From Clitoria ternatea (taxonomy: Eukaryota; Streptophyta; Magnoliopsida; Fabales; Fabaceae): a DNA stretch of 64,000 bases. The stretch is from the NCBI GenBank assembly GCA_037962975.1, contig CM075676.1:47540001-47604000 (forward strand), read 5' to 3'. Position numbers and translations under genes: made by a program. This document shows, piece by piece, positions 43,002-55,097 of the stretch; the first letter of the stretch is position 1, and the number at the start of each line of letters is the position of its first letter. Under the pieces are notes generated by a model, which saw only the letters and a list, made by a program, of their open reading frames with translations, was not told the DNA's origin and made no database searches.

Positions 43002-45734
43002 CTAGTACACAGCTATAAATAAAAGCACAAAATTAAAGAACAGGTGGTTCTCCGATGTGGGCACTTCTGTTCTCTCCTCTTCAGCTCCCTCAGCTTGAGT
43101 CTCATCCGCTCCGGTCTCTTGGCCAGCTTGGGCATCCTCTTGTGTTTCATTTTCAGGGCCAGGAGTGGTTAGTGTTGGTTCCATGTTTTGACCCTCTGGA
43201 AGTGGAGGCAGTTCATAAAGAGTATCAGGAGGATCCTGGTGTGAGCCGTCACCCTTCACTTCGACAAGCTTCCCTCCGTGGAATTCATAGAACGGATCCA
43301 GTCCGTACAAATCAAGCTTCACGCCAGGGTTGCGATAAAAGACTTGACGAAGTGCCAGGCCGAAGGATTCGAAAGCTACTTTCTTGTATATCTCCAAGGC
43401 TTTGGCAGCCTTGGCCTTAGAAGCAGTTAATTTCTTTTGAAGCTTGGCAAAATCCTCCTCCGACGGTCCAGTGCCCATACTCCCTTTCTTCAGCTCCTCA
43501 ATCTGAATCTGCATCTCCTTCCGAAGGGCCTCCCACTCTCCTAAACTCTTATTATGGCCGGCCTCCATCACTGCAAGGTCGTCAGCCAGCTTAGCAGATT
43601 TCTTCTTCTCCAGTTGGAGTTCTTCTTCAAGGAGCGGAATGGACTTATTCTACTGCTGAAGTTCAGTGACTTGCCGCTCCAGGGATTTGTTGGTGAAATG
43701 GAGCTAGCTTATTTCTTCTGTTTTCTTCTGCAGCGTCTCTTTGGCCTTAATCAGCTCCGATTCCACCCTTTTATGAATTTTAGCTTGTTTGGCCGCCCAG
43801 GCCTCCTTTACGGCGACGTCGGCTTCAAGTTTTTCAACTTGTTCCATATAGTCTGCCTTGTCGCTTAAAGAGTCCAAGAGGCCGGAGAGCTCATCCAGCT
43901 ACCAGCGACCGGCCTGGCAAGCGCCTCGAACTTCGGCAGCATCGAGAGAGGGGCGGAGACAGTACCTCCACTTCAGAAGAGTGGGGGGCATGGACCCCTG
44001 GAACCAGAGATAAGGAGAGAGAAAAGACTCGCTTGGAGGGTCAATCACTGGAGGAGGACCGCTCTCAGAGTCCGGTTCGGACGTGGCGTGTGAAGGAGGG
44101 GCAGAAGAATCAAGGATGGGTTTCTTCCCCTTGTCTTTTTTCAGCCCAGACTCCTCGAGAGTCTTTTGGCGTTTCTTTGCATGGTCACCAGAAGGAGGCT
44201 TCTCCATATCCGTTGCCTTGACCAGATGTCTCTTTTTCTTTTTCTTCTTTGGGGCGGCCTCTTCATTACCTTGCCTCGCGGCCTCAGTTTGTCCCTCAGG
44301 TTCCTTCTCATCAAGGAGAGGGACCTCGTCTCCCACGGTGGAGGTAAGAGGAATTATTGGAGCCACTGCCTTAGTGGAGTTCCTCTTGGCTTGAATTTCG
44401 TTTTCTTCAGAAGAAGAATCGCCATCCGCCAGCATGGATTTCAGGGACAACATCTCGCGAGAGACTTTTCGATTTGCTCTGCAAAATAAGGAAAATTGAG
44501 TTAAAACATGGAAGGAAAAAATAATAAGAACAGAATGAATATGCAACATAACCACAGTTCAAGAATGGCTATTACGAAAGTAAGTGTCCCGGACAACGGC
44601 ATCTCCCAGAAGAAGCCTGCAAGAGAACCCCTTGAGGGTTTTTGAGGCCGATTGCATGGCACTCAACACTTCGACGGAATGAGAGGAAAGTTCGCTCTCC
44701 TCAGTGTAATAAGCACGGCTCAGCAGCAGAAAGTGCTCGTGCGACCAACTGATAGGGAATTTCGTGAACCCTTCCTTGTTGAGCCAGAAGACCGGCTTAT
44801 TCGATTGAACTCGGACCTGCGTGTAGTAATGTTTAAAGGAGCGTTCGTCCACCTTAGCGGATTCGGTGTAGGACTTGAAGTTCACTACCCTTGAGTCACA
44901 ACGGAGTGTTATGAACCCAAGGCCGCCCTTCTTGTTGGCACGGTGGACCACTTGGCAGTAGTAAAATAGTTTGGCCATAGTGGCGGTGAAGTTGAAATGC
45001 TCTCCCAGAATTTCGAGAGCGCGCACTAAGCCTCAGCCATTAGGATGCAGTTGAGTAGGGGCGCAGTCAAGGAAGCGGAGGACGGCCATTTGAAACTCCA
45101 TCATGGGGAAGCGGACTCCCAGGTTTTGAAAGACGAAGTCGTACATGTAGACCGACCTCTCGTCAAGGACACGGTGGCAGACCCTCTCCATTAGGCGGGG
45201 GGCAAGGATGAGAAAGCGTCCCTTATACTTCTTATTGGAATAGATTTTACAGCAAAGAGTAACTGGGTTTCCCTCTTCATTTGCATGATGAGAGGGGATG
45301 TTCAAGAATTCCTCCTCAACCCAGCAGTACGGTTTTTCTTTGTTCAGCTTTTCCCAGTTCAGCCGGTGTACCATAACGTTGACACACCCTTCAGTAGTTC
45401 ATAGAATCAAAGTTTTATTAGACCCTGAAATCTCCATGATACCTGATGCACGATGGAATGCGTGTGTACTGTGGTAGAAGGCAATATCGTCAAAGAGGTA
45501 ACCTTCATTACTTGACCCATCGTTAGAGCAGCTGGTAGCCCTCGAGTCAAGGGGATCCTCAGGGCAGCGTCGAACAACTAGCGCTCGCGAGGAGGAAGTT
45601 TCGACCCTCTCTGAGCGACGAGGCCCGGCCACAGGAAGATTCACTAGAATCCTTCCACCACGGTGGCTAGAGGGGGCACGAGAGCTCAGACTCCCCCTGT
45701 TTGAGGTACCAGCGCTGCTTATTCTAGGGCGCAT
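43002..45734 (-). pseudogene. Tat antisense gene, gypsy-type putative transposase domain plus coiled coil
   Basis: It reads opposite to gag-pol. The N-terminus is Ser/Arg-rich (MRPRISSAGTSNRG). The middle (RLNWEKLNKEKPYCWVEEEF, MERVCHRVLDERSVYMYDFV, GVRFPMMEFQMAVLRFLDCA, then LFYYCQVVHRANKKGGLGF) resembles the plant putative gypsy-type transposon domain found in antisense ORFs of Tat elements. An intron at about 44481-44575 (acceptor TTTTGCAG) leads to a Lys-rich part (EEAAPKKKKKKRHLVKATD) and a long Glu/Lys-rich coiled coil ending in an acidic tail. In-frame stops at 45399-45401, 45033-45035 and 43899-43901, with further breaks near 43575-43710, show decay. Function of this family is unknown. 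Confidence 0.82.
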
Positions 45735-45901
45735 GGTTGAAGCAAAACAAACTAAAATGATATGGAGGAAAGGGATAGGGAGGTTACCTAAAGAAGGAAG
45801 AGCTTTGTGAAGAGGAAAGGCAGCAAGGGAGTCTTCAAAAATTTGAGCAGAGGTTCACTAAGCTCGATGACAGAAGTGAATTCCAAAATTCATTAAGTGA
45901 C

Positions 45902-45910
45902 CCTTTTATA
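45902..45910 (-). promoter_or_regulatory. TATA-like box for the antisense gene
   Basis: On the minus strand TATAAAAGG lies about 170 bases before the ATG at 45734. This fits a separate promoter inside the element that drives the antisense transcript. Confidence 0.6.
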
Positions 45911-46430
45911 GGTAACGAAGAGGCGCAGTGTTCAGCCAAGAGTCACGACGTTTATTTCAAAATGCAAATTTTTGGATTCAAACGACTTCGTTGTTTCGTA
46001 ACTAAAAGCGTGAAAATAGTAACGCTTCAGGAAAGTTTTTGAACGAAACGGGCCTGTGGAAGTTGAAATCCAGGCCCAATAAGCCCAATCGACGGTTACA
46101 CTCTTGGGTAATAATGGTTCACGTGTTAAAAAGGGCATTTAATGTCCAATCATTTCAGACGCATTTAATGCACCCCAACAACTATTCGAATACCAAGAGT
46201 TTCGATTTCCAAAAACTCTTGGGATTTCTCTCGCTATGAATTCTTGTCTGAATCCGTTGTGAAGACATCAGAAGAGCGGCAACTTAATCTACAGAGCGGA
46301 TGTGTTGGTAAGAAACCAAACACGCATATGTCAAAAAGTTTTTAGAAGGAACTTCAGGAGTGTTCCACCGGCATCCAGACTTCTCAAAGACTGAATAGCC
46401 CATATGAGCAACCTAACAGTCACTCACATA
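45911..46430 (+). other. Tat 3' end before the LTR, no gene
   Basis: It is related to 9453-10105 of the older Tat fragment, with shared words GCATTTAATG, AACTCTTG and CTTGTCTGAATCC. No coding content. Confidence 0.6.
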
Positions 46431-46444
46431 AGCTAGGGGACAAA
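46431..46444 (+). promoter_or_regulatory. Polypurine tract of the Tat element
   Basis: AGCTAGGGGACAAA immediately precedes the right LTR. The same tract occurs at 10093 and in the internal relic near 41500. Confidence 0.75.
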
Positions 46445-47250
46445 TGATCTGGTCTGGATACCGATCCCCAAAGTTATGATGTCAGAGTGACATCTTAGAG
46501 GAGTAACTGGTATTATAAGAGGACAAAGCTACGTCGGTTATCCGTCCTCACCTCATCCATTCTCACTTCATCGAATGTTTCATCCGTCCTCTCTATGATG
46601 GATACCTTATCCGTTGTCATTTCCACGACGTGTATAATAGTTTGCCTCAGGATCACTATGAGATAAGAGTTCCTTATAACTTATCAACGAAGATACCCTG
46701 CATAGCGGAATGTGTCTATGTCAATTACCTCAGAGAGTAAGTACAATTGTCAGTTAAATATACGGAAAGGTGATTATCCTCCATCCCTATCACAGGATTG
46801 TACTCTAATAATTGACCTACCCCCTGACACACTCTGAGTACTGAGTCTTATTGATTGACACACTCTACACGCTATCAGAACCGAGGGACCCACTTGCATC
46901 CAACGATTCATTTCCTACGTTCAACTATAAATAGCATGTTCCAATACACATGTAAGGTTACGTTGTTCTATCTTACATCTTTACTATTGCATTGCTTGAG
47001 TATTCACTGAGTTTCATATACTTTTCTAACTTGAGCGTCGGAGAATCTTCACAGGTGGCACCACCTTTCGCCCTCTCTCAACGCGAAGCTCTGGTGTGAA
47101 GGATCTCCAGGACAACAAGACCGGTTTCTCCCACTGAGAGGCCGGATTACAATACCGGATACCCACCGTACCGGTGTACAAACCCTAGAACACCTGCACT
47201 CTTGTGGCTGGTCCCACACCGGATCCTAGACCCCGGTTCAGACTAGTTCA
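46445..47250 (+). repeat. Right LTR of the Tat element
   Basis: It starts TGATCTGGTCTGG and ends CAGACTAGTTCA, followed by the duplication GAAAG. It is 806 bp and aligns with the left LTR without gaps. The TATA-like TATAAATA is at 46926-46933. Confidence 0.93.
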
Positions 47251-47255
47251 GAAAG

Positions 47256-47925
47256 CTAGTTGGAAAACCTATTTATCTAACCAATACTTAACTTGATCTA
47301 TCTTTTCTAGTTGGTAAACTTAGCCAATATCTTGATACATCCATATCTACTCATTATTAAGCTTCTCTTTGAATACTTAAGTACATCAAACTCACACCGG
47401 CTACAGGTATGTTCTTCCTTGCATCATCTAACCTCAAGATCACAGACTACTTAGATTCAGATTGGGCTGCTTGCCCTGATAGTAGGAGGTCTGTTTCAGG
47501 ATTTTGTTTCTTCCTTGGATATTCCCTTATATCCTAGAAAGGCAAGAAATAATCTATTGTTTCTAGATCTTCATCTGAGGTAGAATACAGAACCTTGACC
47601 TTGGCTACTTGTGAGGCATAATGGCTCCTTTCTCTTCTCAAAAACGTCCATTTCCTTCATCTTCATCTTGTAGCAATTTTTTTATGACAATCAATCAACA
47701 CGCCACATAGCCTCTAATCCTTTTTTTTATGAAAGAACAAAACATACTGAGGTTAATTGTCACACTGTTCATGATTAACTCCAAGTTGGTCTCATTCTCC
47801 TTTTTCCCATAATTCCCTTTTTCCCATAATTCTAAAGAACAAATTGTTGACATCCTTACAAAACTACTAGCCCTAGGTCCTTTAATTCCTTGTTTTCCAA
47901 GCTTGGAATGTTGAACATACACATT
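47256..47925 (+). pseudogene. copia pol pseudogene, part 2 (RNase H)
   Basis: It continues the copia frame after the Tat insertion. Recognisable segments are ILKYIKLTPATGMFF, ITDYLDSDWAACPDSRRSVS, FCFFLGYSLIS and SRSSSEVEYR-like, which belong to the RNase H end of copia pol. Several stops are present. A later stretch near 47690-47900 keeps only weak similarity. Confidence 0.8.
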
Positions 47926-47938
47926 CCAACTTGAGGGG

Positions 47939-48197
47939 TGCTATTAAGTTTATAATTAATTATTAATTATAGTTAATTAATTAGGGGTTAACTTGTTTTG
48001 TTAATGGTTAATTAGTTGTTTATGTTAGTTTTGTTCCCACTTTTTCTATTGGCTTATATAAGTATTCATCTTGTACTTTCTTTCTTTAGTTAGTGAAATC
48101 AACCATTCTATTGAATTTGCCCCTTTCCTTGCTCTCTATTTCTCTGAGCTTATTGCTAGAGTGGTTTCTTTCATTCTAGAGGTAGCTAAGTTTGATA
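47939..48197 (+). repeat. Right LTR of the copia element
   Basis: It starts TGCTATTAAG after the tract TTGAGGGG and ends AAGTTTGATA, worn from TTTAACA. It shares TTGGCTTATATAAG and TTCTTTAGTTAGTGAAAT with the left LTR and differs clearly more than the Tat LTRs do from each other. Confidence 0.82.
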
Positions 48198-49854
48198 AGA
48201 GCTACCCAATTTCTAACAAAAGGAAGAGGGAGAAGTTGTGCGTTAAAATGCCTATGGTAATATTTCTAATAAAATATTAACAATTGGTATTTGTTGATGA
48301 GGGGAGAACGTTGACTAGCTGACAATGTAAATATGTTTACTAATTAAATTTGGACATTGTAATTGAAATCCAACTAATTTACTTAACTAATTTAATTTTG
48401 TGGAAATTTACTTTAAAGTCAAACACTAACCAAAAACATTTTAGAATACCTACAACGGTTCTAATGTTCTTCCCCTATGCTTCTCCGATTAAGAGAAAGG
48501 TATTGGGAGAAGAGGGACAAAAAAGAGAGAGATGAGAGAGATCATAAATTTGAATCTCTTGTTAATATTTCCAACAAAATACTAATAGCTAATATTTATG
48601 GATAAAAAAATATAATTAACCTAATTCCAAATGCCGCCCCATTATGTTAAGTCATAGTGAGAAAGTCTGTATTATTTCTTTCATATGATCGGTAAAACCA
48701 GTAAGGATGCTTCAAATTGTATTTTGAACTCAAAGTAAATTTTTACAAAAGTAGATTATTTAGATGTGTAGTATCTTTATCTGTTTTAAATGTTTTGAAC
48801 CGATTTGCTATTATCATCCATCAAAGTAGGCATTCATGGTTTGGATTTTATAGAAACCCATATCAAACCTAACCTAAATCACTTATAAATGGTGTTCTTT
48901 TTAAAAATCAGACCACTAAATTTCTAGAACCAGTTTGTAAACTTGATTTAAAACTACTTCTAAAACTGGTTTCAGTTTTAAACCATTTATAAATCCGGTT
49001 TTAAAATCAGTTTAAACTCGAACTTGTTTAAAAACCGGTTTTGTAGCCCACAAATTAACATTGAAACCAGTTTTAGATTAAAAAAAAACTAATTTTAAAA
49101 CCAGTTTTTATCATTAAAAAACTATTCTGTTAACTTTTTTTGGTTAGTAATTTTTTTACTGCAAATCAGTACTTTCAGAAAGTTTCATTATTAGAAGTTC
49201 TTCAAGGTATGATACATGAAAAAAAAAATTAATTTTAAGACCAGGTGCAAATGTGCATGAATTTATTTGATATTATCTAAACCACTGTATGGAGAAATAT
49301 AATGAACAATAAGACTAGTAAGTGATAAAATATTAAAATACAAAATAAGCAATTGACAGAAGAAACCAAGGTGCTGATAAAATAAATGTTTTCACCTATA
49401 TTCTTCACCTTATACCAATAAGCAATCTCCTAAACTAATCATATTCTTACGAGTTCAATAATCTTGAAACGTAACACTAGGAAAATAAATTTAGCTTAAT
49501 ACCATTCAATCCCCAAATGATATCTTGTAAGTACAAGAATCGTAGAACGAATAGTTCAGCAATTTAAGAAAGAACAAAACGAATATGTGTTACATTAGTG
49601 TGGGTCTCAAAGAGTTTTCGTTACGGCTTTACCTGGGCAGCGAAGTCAGCAGCGGCGCAAGCAGAAGTCAAAAGTCTGAACCACAAATGCATGAAGTTAC
49701 AATCAATCATTACTTAAAACTGGACTTGGAAAGCGATGAAACGTGATTGTTTTTTTGGTAAACAGGAAAACAAAACAAAAAAGGAAAATGAAACAAAAAA
49801 ACTAAGTTCTAAAATGATGGACACATAAGGCATCAAAAAATAAAAGAGAACTGT
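48198..49854. other. AT-rich stretch, no gene
   Basis: I recognise no gene. It contains the degenerate repeat described at 48890-49110. Confidence 0.5.
48890..49110. repeat. Degenerate AAACCGGTTT / AAAACCAGTTTT repeat
   Basis: About ten variants of AAACCAGTTTTAAA and its near-palindromic forms (AAAACTGGTTTC, ATCCGGTTTTAAAA, AAAAACCGGTTTTG) occur within 220 bp. Confidence 0.7.
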
Positions 49855-50091
49855 GCGGCAATAACAAGATAGGAGAGTACTAGAGAGAACTTGATGAAGA
49901 ATTATGTAAATAATATTACTGAATATTGATGTCTAGCAAAGAGAGTAGAGAAAGGTCTATTTATAGATAAGACCTTAGACAGACTTATACAAGCCATACT
50001 AATAACATACAGACTTATACAAGCAGGATTAGTAACAGACTTCGCAAAACAGAATGGCCGACTAAGAGCCTAATTAGGTTTGTTCCCTAAA
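49855..50091 (-). repeat. 3' LTR of the second copia element (approximate limits)
   Basis: On the minus strand it runs from TTTAGGGAACAAACC to about TTATTGCCGCACA. It includes ATCTATAAATAGACC, a TATA-like box, and a duplicated CTTGTATAAGTCTGT. The exact start is obscured by the G-run. Confidence 0.55.
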
Positions 50092-50109
50092 CCCCCCCCC
50101 CCCCCCCCC
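50092..50109 (-). repeat. 18-bp mononucleotide run at the polypurine tract
   Basis: Eighteen C on plus, eighteen G on minus, directly between the coding end and the LTR where the polypurine tract is expected. A normal short G tract seems to have expanded. The exact length may vary or be a sequencing estimate. Confidence 0.75.
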
Positions 50110-50150
50110 TTCATTTTAATGTGGGAGATGAGCATACATTAAGTGTGTGT

Positions 50151-50928
50151 CTAAGATCTACATATGCAGCAGAGGGAGGAGACTTGGTGAGCACGTTTGC
50201 TGGCTGAAATCTTAAGGGTAAATGATATTTCTCCTTTTGCCACTTTCTCTCTTACAAACCAAAGATCTAGCTCAAAATGTTTAGGTATAAAGTGGTAAAC
50301 AAGATTGGCTAACAACATAATGACACCCTGATTATCACACCAAATGAAAGGAGGTTTAGTGGTGAGCAATTGAAGTTCTGAGAGTAGAGATTTTAGGTAT
50401 TGAATTTCTATGATAACAGAGGCTAAGTTGCAAAATTCAGATTCTGTGCTAGATCTACTGACAATAGTTCTTCTTAGCCATCCAAGAGACGATATTGGAG
50501 CCAATGAACACACAGTGACCTAAGGTGGATCGCATATCTGATGCGTCACATGCCCAGTCACGTGATATCCAAATTGGAAAAAGGTTTGAAAAGTAAGCCA
50601 AAATGTAGAGTGCCTTTGTGATACTTGGGAAGTCTTTTCACGACTTTCAAGAGGGTTGGACATGAACTGGCAGAGTTTATTTACTGTCTAGTTTGGTGAT
50701 GTTACATATTGCAGGGCACCAACTACAGATCTGTATAAGGATGGATCTATTGCAGAGTCTATTCCATCATGAATCAATTTTGAGGAGGGAGCCATTAGAG
50801 TTTTAATAGGTTTAGCATCCTGCATATTAAACTTTGATAGGAGTTCAGTAATGTATGTTGTTTGATAAAGATGAACACTGCTCAATTTGTCTTTGTCAAC
50901 CTGCACACCTATCACTACTAAAAAAACT
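50151..50928 (-). pseudogene. Second copia element: RT end and RNase H pseudogene
   Basis: The minus strand reads IGVQVDKDKLSSVHLYQTTY and DPSLYRSVVGALQYVTSPN, the connection and start of RNase H, then after frame breaks VSRSSTESEFCNLASVIIEI and PFIWCDNQGVIMLLANLVYH with KHFELDLWFVREKV, the RNase H end of copia pol. A stretch at 50520-50690 is readable only in fragments. Not functional. Confidence 0.85.
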
Positions 50929-50931
50929 AAA

Positions 50932-51475
50932 AGCGGCCACCGAATTTAGCCACTGAAAAAAATTAGTAGCTATTAGCCACCGAATTTAGCCACCACTAAC
51001 TATTAGCCACCCAAATTTTTTTTATAGTATAAATAGCCACGGATTTTAGCCACTAAATTAATTTTCCGTGGCTAAATTTTTCATTTTCAAGTTAGCCACT
51101 GAATTTAGCCACGGATACGCAATTGCAATTTTTGCCACGGAATTTAGCCACGGCAATAAAAGGAAATATTAGCCACGGATAGTAAAATCCGTAGCTAAAT
51201 TCTTAAAACAATATAAATTTGTGACTTAGCCACCGAATATAATTTCCGTGGCAAAAAATGTAATTTATTTAAAAATAATAATTGTATAATTAGTCACGAA
51301 AATCTAATTCAGTGGCTAATTTTTTAAAAAAATTAAATGGTTTTTATTAGCTATAGCCACCGAATATAATTTCCGTGGCAAAAAATGTAATTTATTTAAA
51401 AATAATAATTATATAATTAGCCACAAAAATCTAATTCAGTGGCTAATGTTTTTAAAAAATTTAATGATTTTTATT
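50932..51475. repeat. Subterminal repeats of the CACTA-like element
   Basis: More than a dozen TTAGCCAC or GTGGCTAA motifs occur. A longer direct duplication covers about 51220-51330 and 51352-51455 (TAGCCACCGAATATAATTTC, AAAAATAATAATTATATAAT). Confidence 0.85.
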
Positions 51476-51480
51476 AGCTA

Positions 51481-53760
51481 TGGAATTTACCCTAAAAAAC
51501 TAAAAGTCCATTCTAATTTTCTAAACCTCGTCTTTCTTCTCTTGCATTTCTTTTACCCGCGCCGCACGCCGCACCTGCACTCTCTTTGCACCGTACCTGC
51601 GTTTCTCGTTCTCTTCGACCTTCATCATCTTCTCATCTTCTCTGTATCGTGTAACCCTCATCTTCATCATCGCCTCATCTTCTCTCAACCACATAACCCT
51701 TATTCTCGTCATCAGCTCAGAGCTGACGCACCCCACCCCACCTGCAGGAGCCTACCCCTCACTTAGTCAGTCACTGACTCATTCGCGTTGGTCTCTCTAG
51801 TTGTTGGTCTTGCATGACCCCTCCTACCTCGCATCGCACCCCTTTTTGAGTGACGGTCCCAGTGTCTCATCACCACCACCAGTTTGTTTTTCAAATTTTA
51901 GTCTTTGGATCTACTTCTCTCGGTTTGCTTTTCATTTTTTTCTATTGTCTCATGATTTTTCCTCTTTTATTTGTTTACCTTTGCTGCAAAAAAAATGAAA
52001 TTTTGGTTTCCATTTTATTTATCAAAACATAATTCAATTCATTTGTGTTTATTAAATGAATCAATTCACTTTTCCCTTTGCTTATCTGGGACGAATACTA
52101 GGAGTAGTGTGATGTTGTTTGGGTGATTTTGGTTGGCCATGGTACTATATATGTACCTGCAAATAAATGAGTTCATCATTTTCCCTTCTTATATATTAGT
52201 AAGGCTAATGAGTCTATAGCATTTGTATATATGAATTGTATTGTCCAAATTTATGCATCTTGAAAATATTTATCACATGCTTCACGGATTAAAAAGGAAA
52301 TTTGGATTTGTCTTATTGTGGGTCTGATTTTACAGAAAAACATCTTAAATGTATGAAAAAATATTGATAGAAAAGATTGGGATAAAATTCTCCAATGCAC
52401 CCCTATAATGGATTTTGTAGAGTTAGTTTATTAAGGGGGATAATCTACTTACTTGGAGACTTAGTATTGTCCTGTCTTGTGTGATTTGGTACTGAATTTC
52501 TGTTATAATGATATTGCTGCATCTTAATTTTTTACTCATGTATTTGTGTTGCATCATACATTACAGGAACAGTTAGTAATTAAGGAGTATAGTCTAATAT
52601 TTTTTGTTTGATCAAATTGTAATAATGATGTTTATTCAAGTGAATGTTTGTTGTAAGTTGCACAATGATGCATTAAGTTCCCAAAAAAAATACCCCATGG
52701 AGTTAACTATTTCTTAGAGGATAACAATGTTGTCAGTACCACTCCTTTCCTACCATCAAGTAAACTGCATTGATTCTAGCCTGATTTCTTCTTCCATAGG
52801 AATTGCACTTAACATTTGCCTTTCTTTAGTGCCCACAAGTTGTTAAGGGATCCCAAAATCAGAGTGAATACAAACTTTTCTTGTCCTACATTTTCAATTT
52901 GTATTCTTTTCCAATGCCAAAGAATTGGTTTTGGCAGAGTACAACTTTTTGCTCTGATCGGAAACTTGAGGGAATTATTCTGAATCTGGTGGATTTGTTT
53001 AATTATTAAACTTATTTTTGAATCTGGTGGATTTTTTTGAACATAAGTATTCAACAAAATGCCTCACTTTGCATTTTTCTTAGTTTATTTTAATGAGTAT
53101 TTATTTTTGTCTCTTTCTTGAATTCAAATCTGAAATTCATACAAGATTTGGTGCCTCACTCGCCAATTTGGTTCATAAGTTTTTCTATTTTTTTATTGCT
53201 TGTGATGCGATGCTTGAACTTAGATAAGAGTGATGTTTATGAGAGCCATTGGTTGTTGATTAGTTATTATCCTCTCTCAGGGTCTCAGCTGCACCTCCCT
53301 TATAAGGAGCGCATGTAATTTCTATCCTTATTTAAGAGATATGTACATGCTCCGGGTAGCCTTCAATCCTCATTTAATGTCTTTTTAAATGGTTTTATGA
53401 AATTGCAGTCCATCTTTCATCATGAAACTTTAAGATATTGGCAACAATTTAAGTTTTAAAGTATGAACAGATGTTGTCACAATATATAGTATTATATGAG
53501 TAATTCATTTGTTAAAGTAAACAACTTTTTTTGTTATTTTTATCGAAGGATGGGTTTACAGCCTGGATTTAAACAATGATTCCTATAATTAATATCATCA
53601 TTTAGTTTCTTGTTAGTGATCTTTGCATACTCTGTGCGCTAGACCAATATGAACAAGTCATTTTTACAATTGCTTGGTTGGATCTAAATCTAAAAATGTC
53701 TTTATTATTTATTTCCAAAAGCTTTTTGCTATGATATAGTGCAGGACTGGTAGTATTAGT
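51481..53760 (+). other. Interior of the CACTA-like element, no clear gene
   Basis: The stretch 51530-51860 is C/T-rich and GC-richer (CGCGCCGCACGCCGCACC, CTTCATCATCTTCTC), like a leader exon or captured 5' untranslated region. The rest is AT-rich with no recognisable frame. Confidence 0.4.
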
Positions 53761-53777
53761 TCACCATGTGTACCCAA

Positions 53778-54398
53778 GGGCCTGTTTGGTTTTTCTTTTC
53801 TATTTTCTGTTTTCAATTTTAATTACAAAATTATCGTGTTTCTTGTTTTCAAAATTTGTACCCAAGAAAGTGAAAACAGGAAATGAAAACAAGAAACAGA
53901 AAAAAGTTGTTTATAATATTTCTTGTCAAAACTAAAAATAGTAAAAACTAATTGATAAAACAAATCAACGTAAAAGCTTCCTTAATAATAATAAAAGTTA
54001 TCACATTCATAAAGTTTAAACTCATACAAGAATAGAATAAATATCACTTAAACAAACTACCTATTAAGATTGCTATATACTTTTAAAATTATTAATTTAA
54101 TGTGAATATAAAATTATATTATTAAAGGAAAAATACTTTTAATATAATTATCACATAGTCAAAAAAATTTAATAACGCATCAATTCATGTACTAGTCACA
54201 AGTAATAGTAATAATGCGTTTAAGTTAAATTCAATAATTATTTGTACTAAAAAATTTCAATACTTGTAGAAATAAAAAAACTAAAACATTTATTTCTTTT
54301 TATTTCTTATAATTATAATATAGAATAAAACAACTGCAACAAATAGGACAACTAAGATTGAAAATAACTAGAAACCAATTTGCAAACAAGCTATTTAA
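53778..54398. mobile_element. Possible small hAT-like or MITE element
   Basis: It begins GGGCCTGTTTGGTTTTTC, a start common in plant hAT-type non-autonomous elements. A partner near 54370-54398 (GAAACCAATTTGCAAACAAGC) is only loosely complementary. No duplication is confirmed. Confidence 0.3.
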
Positions 54399-54859
54399 TT
54401 AAAACTTTATATTACATTAAAATTTTATTAATTTTAAAATTATCAGAATTGAAGTTCTGTTTGAGTTTTGTTTGAGTGCTGAAAACATGAATTGATATGT
54501 TTTTTTGTTTGCATCTATATCATGAGCCAATTTAAGGTTGAAAATTGAATATACCCTCCAGGTCACTGTTGATTACCTTACAAAACTTGTACTTAGTGTG
54601 CTTGATAGTTGTTCCACAATAAAATAAATCTACACTTATTCTTGGGTTGTATGGTATGTTTTAGTAATTTAAATTCAGGAAATTGATGTGTTTTTTCATC
54701 TTAAGTATTTATAATGCTTTCTTTACATGTTATTGTTATAATCTTGCTGAAGTTTTTTCCATTATTTCAATTCCACTCTATTATGCAATGTTAAATTGCC
54801 TTATTAATTACATTTCACCTATAAGAATACATTTGTTATCTAATCACATTCTCTAGCAG

Positions 54860-55025
54860 TTCATGAGCCATATGGGATTCCAACCCACCATTCCTATCCC
54901 TACCCCCACCCACCAAGCAGATACACCTCAAGGTCATCATGCATCAGCACAACATCAACAACAGGATGACTCACCACAGCACTACAGTTCAATGATCACC
55001 CTCAGCCTGTTATCTACTTGATATT
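54860..55025 (+). other. Pro/His/Gln-rich exon-like fragment
   Basis: One frame reads VHEPYGIPTHHSYPYPHPPS then a short Ser/Thr-rich part before stops. It follows a TTCTCTAGCAG-like acceptor. It could be the last exon of a transposon gene or a captured exon. Not recognised. Confidence 0.3.
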
Positions 55026-55097
55026 TTAGAGACTTTGTATACTATTTTGGACAACATAATTATATATGTCATAGTTGTCTTTTGTAGAGTTCCTAAG

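Larger units (their letters stand above)
33466..47250 (+). mobile_element. Tat-lineage Ty3/gypsy retrotransposon, complete length but inactive
   Basis: It has two 806-bp LTRs with TG...CA ends and a 5-bp duplication GAAAG, with a total length of 13.8 kb including a Cassandra insertion. Tat features: a first, weak RNase H followed by a second plant-type RNase H (YVDGSSNSKG, NNQAEYEA), a repeat-rich 3' region, and an antisense ORF between pol and the 3' LTR, as in Grande and Retand. By eye the LTRs differ at about 30 positions, nearly all transitions and no indel, so about 4%. Gag-pol is disabled by stops, active-site changes and a deletion. It sits inside the copia RT gene. Confidence 0.93.
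29309..48197 (+). mobile_element. Decayed Ty1/copia retrotransposon split by a Tat-type element
   Basis: The left LTR is 29309-29559 and the right LTR 47939-48197. Removing the insertion (33466-47255) leaves about 5.1 kb, the normal copia length. A mutated primer binding site follows the left LTR and a polypurine tract CTTGAGGGG precedes the right one. Coding order is gag, integrase, RT, RNase H. The flanks AGGGT (29304-29308) and AGAGC (48198-48202) could be a worn target duplication with two transitions. It is the oldest layer of this nest. Confidence 0.88.
50929..55092 (+). mobile_element. CACTA-like DNA transposon, non-autonomous, right end uncertain
   Basis: It begins CACTACTAAAAAAAC at 50929, inside the copia frame. 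Subterminal repeats TTAGCCACCGAATTTAGCCAC and CCGTGGCTAAATT run in both orientations to about 51480, as in CACTA elements. The right end near 55078-55092 reads CTTTTGTAGAG, which could be a CACTA end (TTTTGTAGTG) worn or trimmed, since the surrounding copia reading seems to lack only a few codons. No tnp2 gene is present. No clear 3-bp duplication. Confidence 0.6.

Noticed and set aside
44033..44489. Plus-strand frames opposite the antisense gene
   Set aside because: They are shadows of the Lys-rich coding segment on the minus strand.
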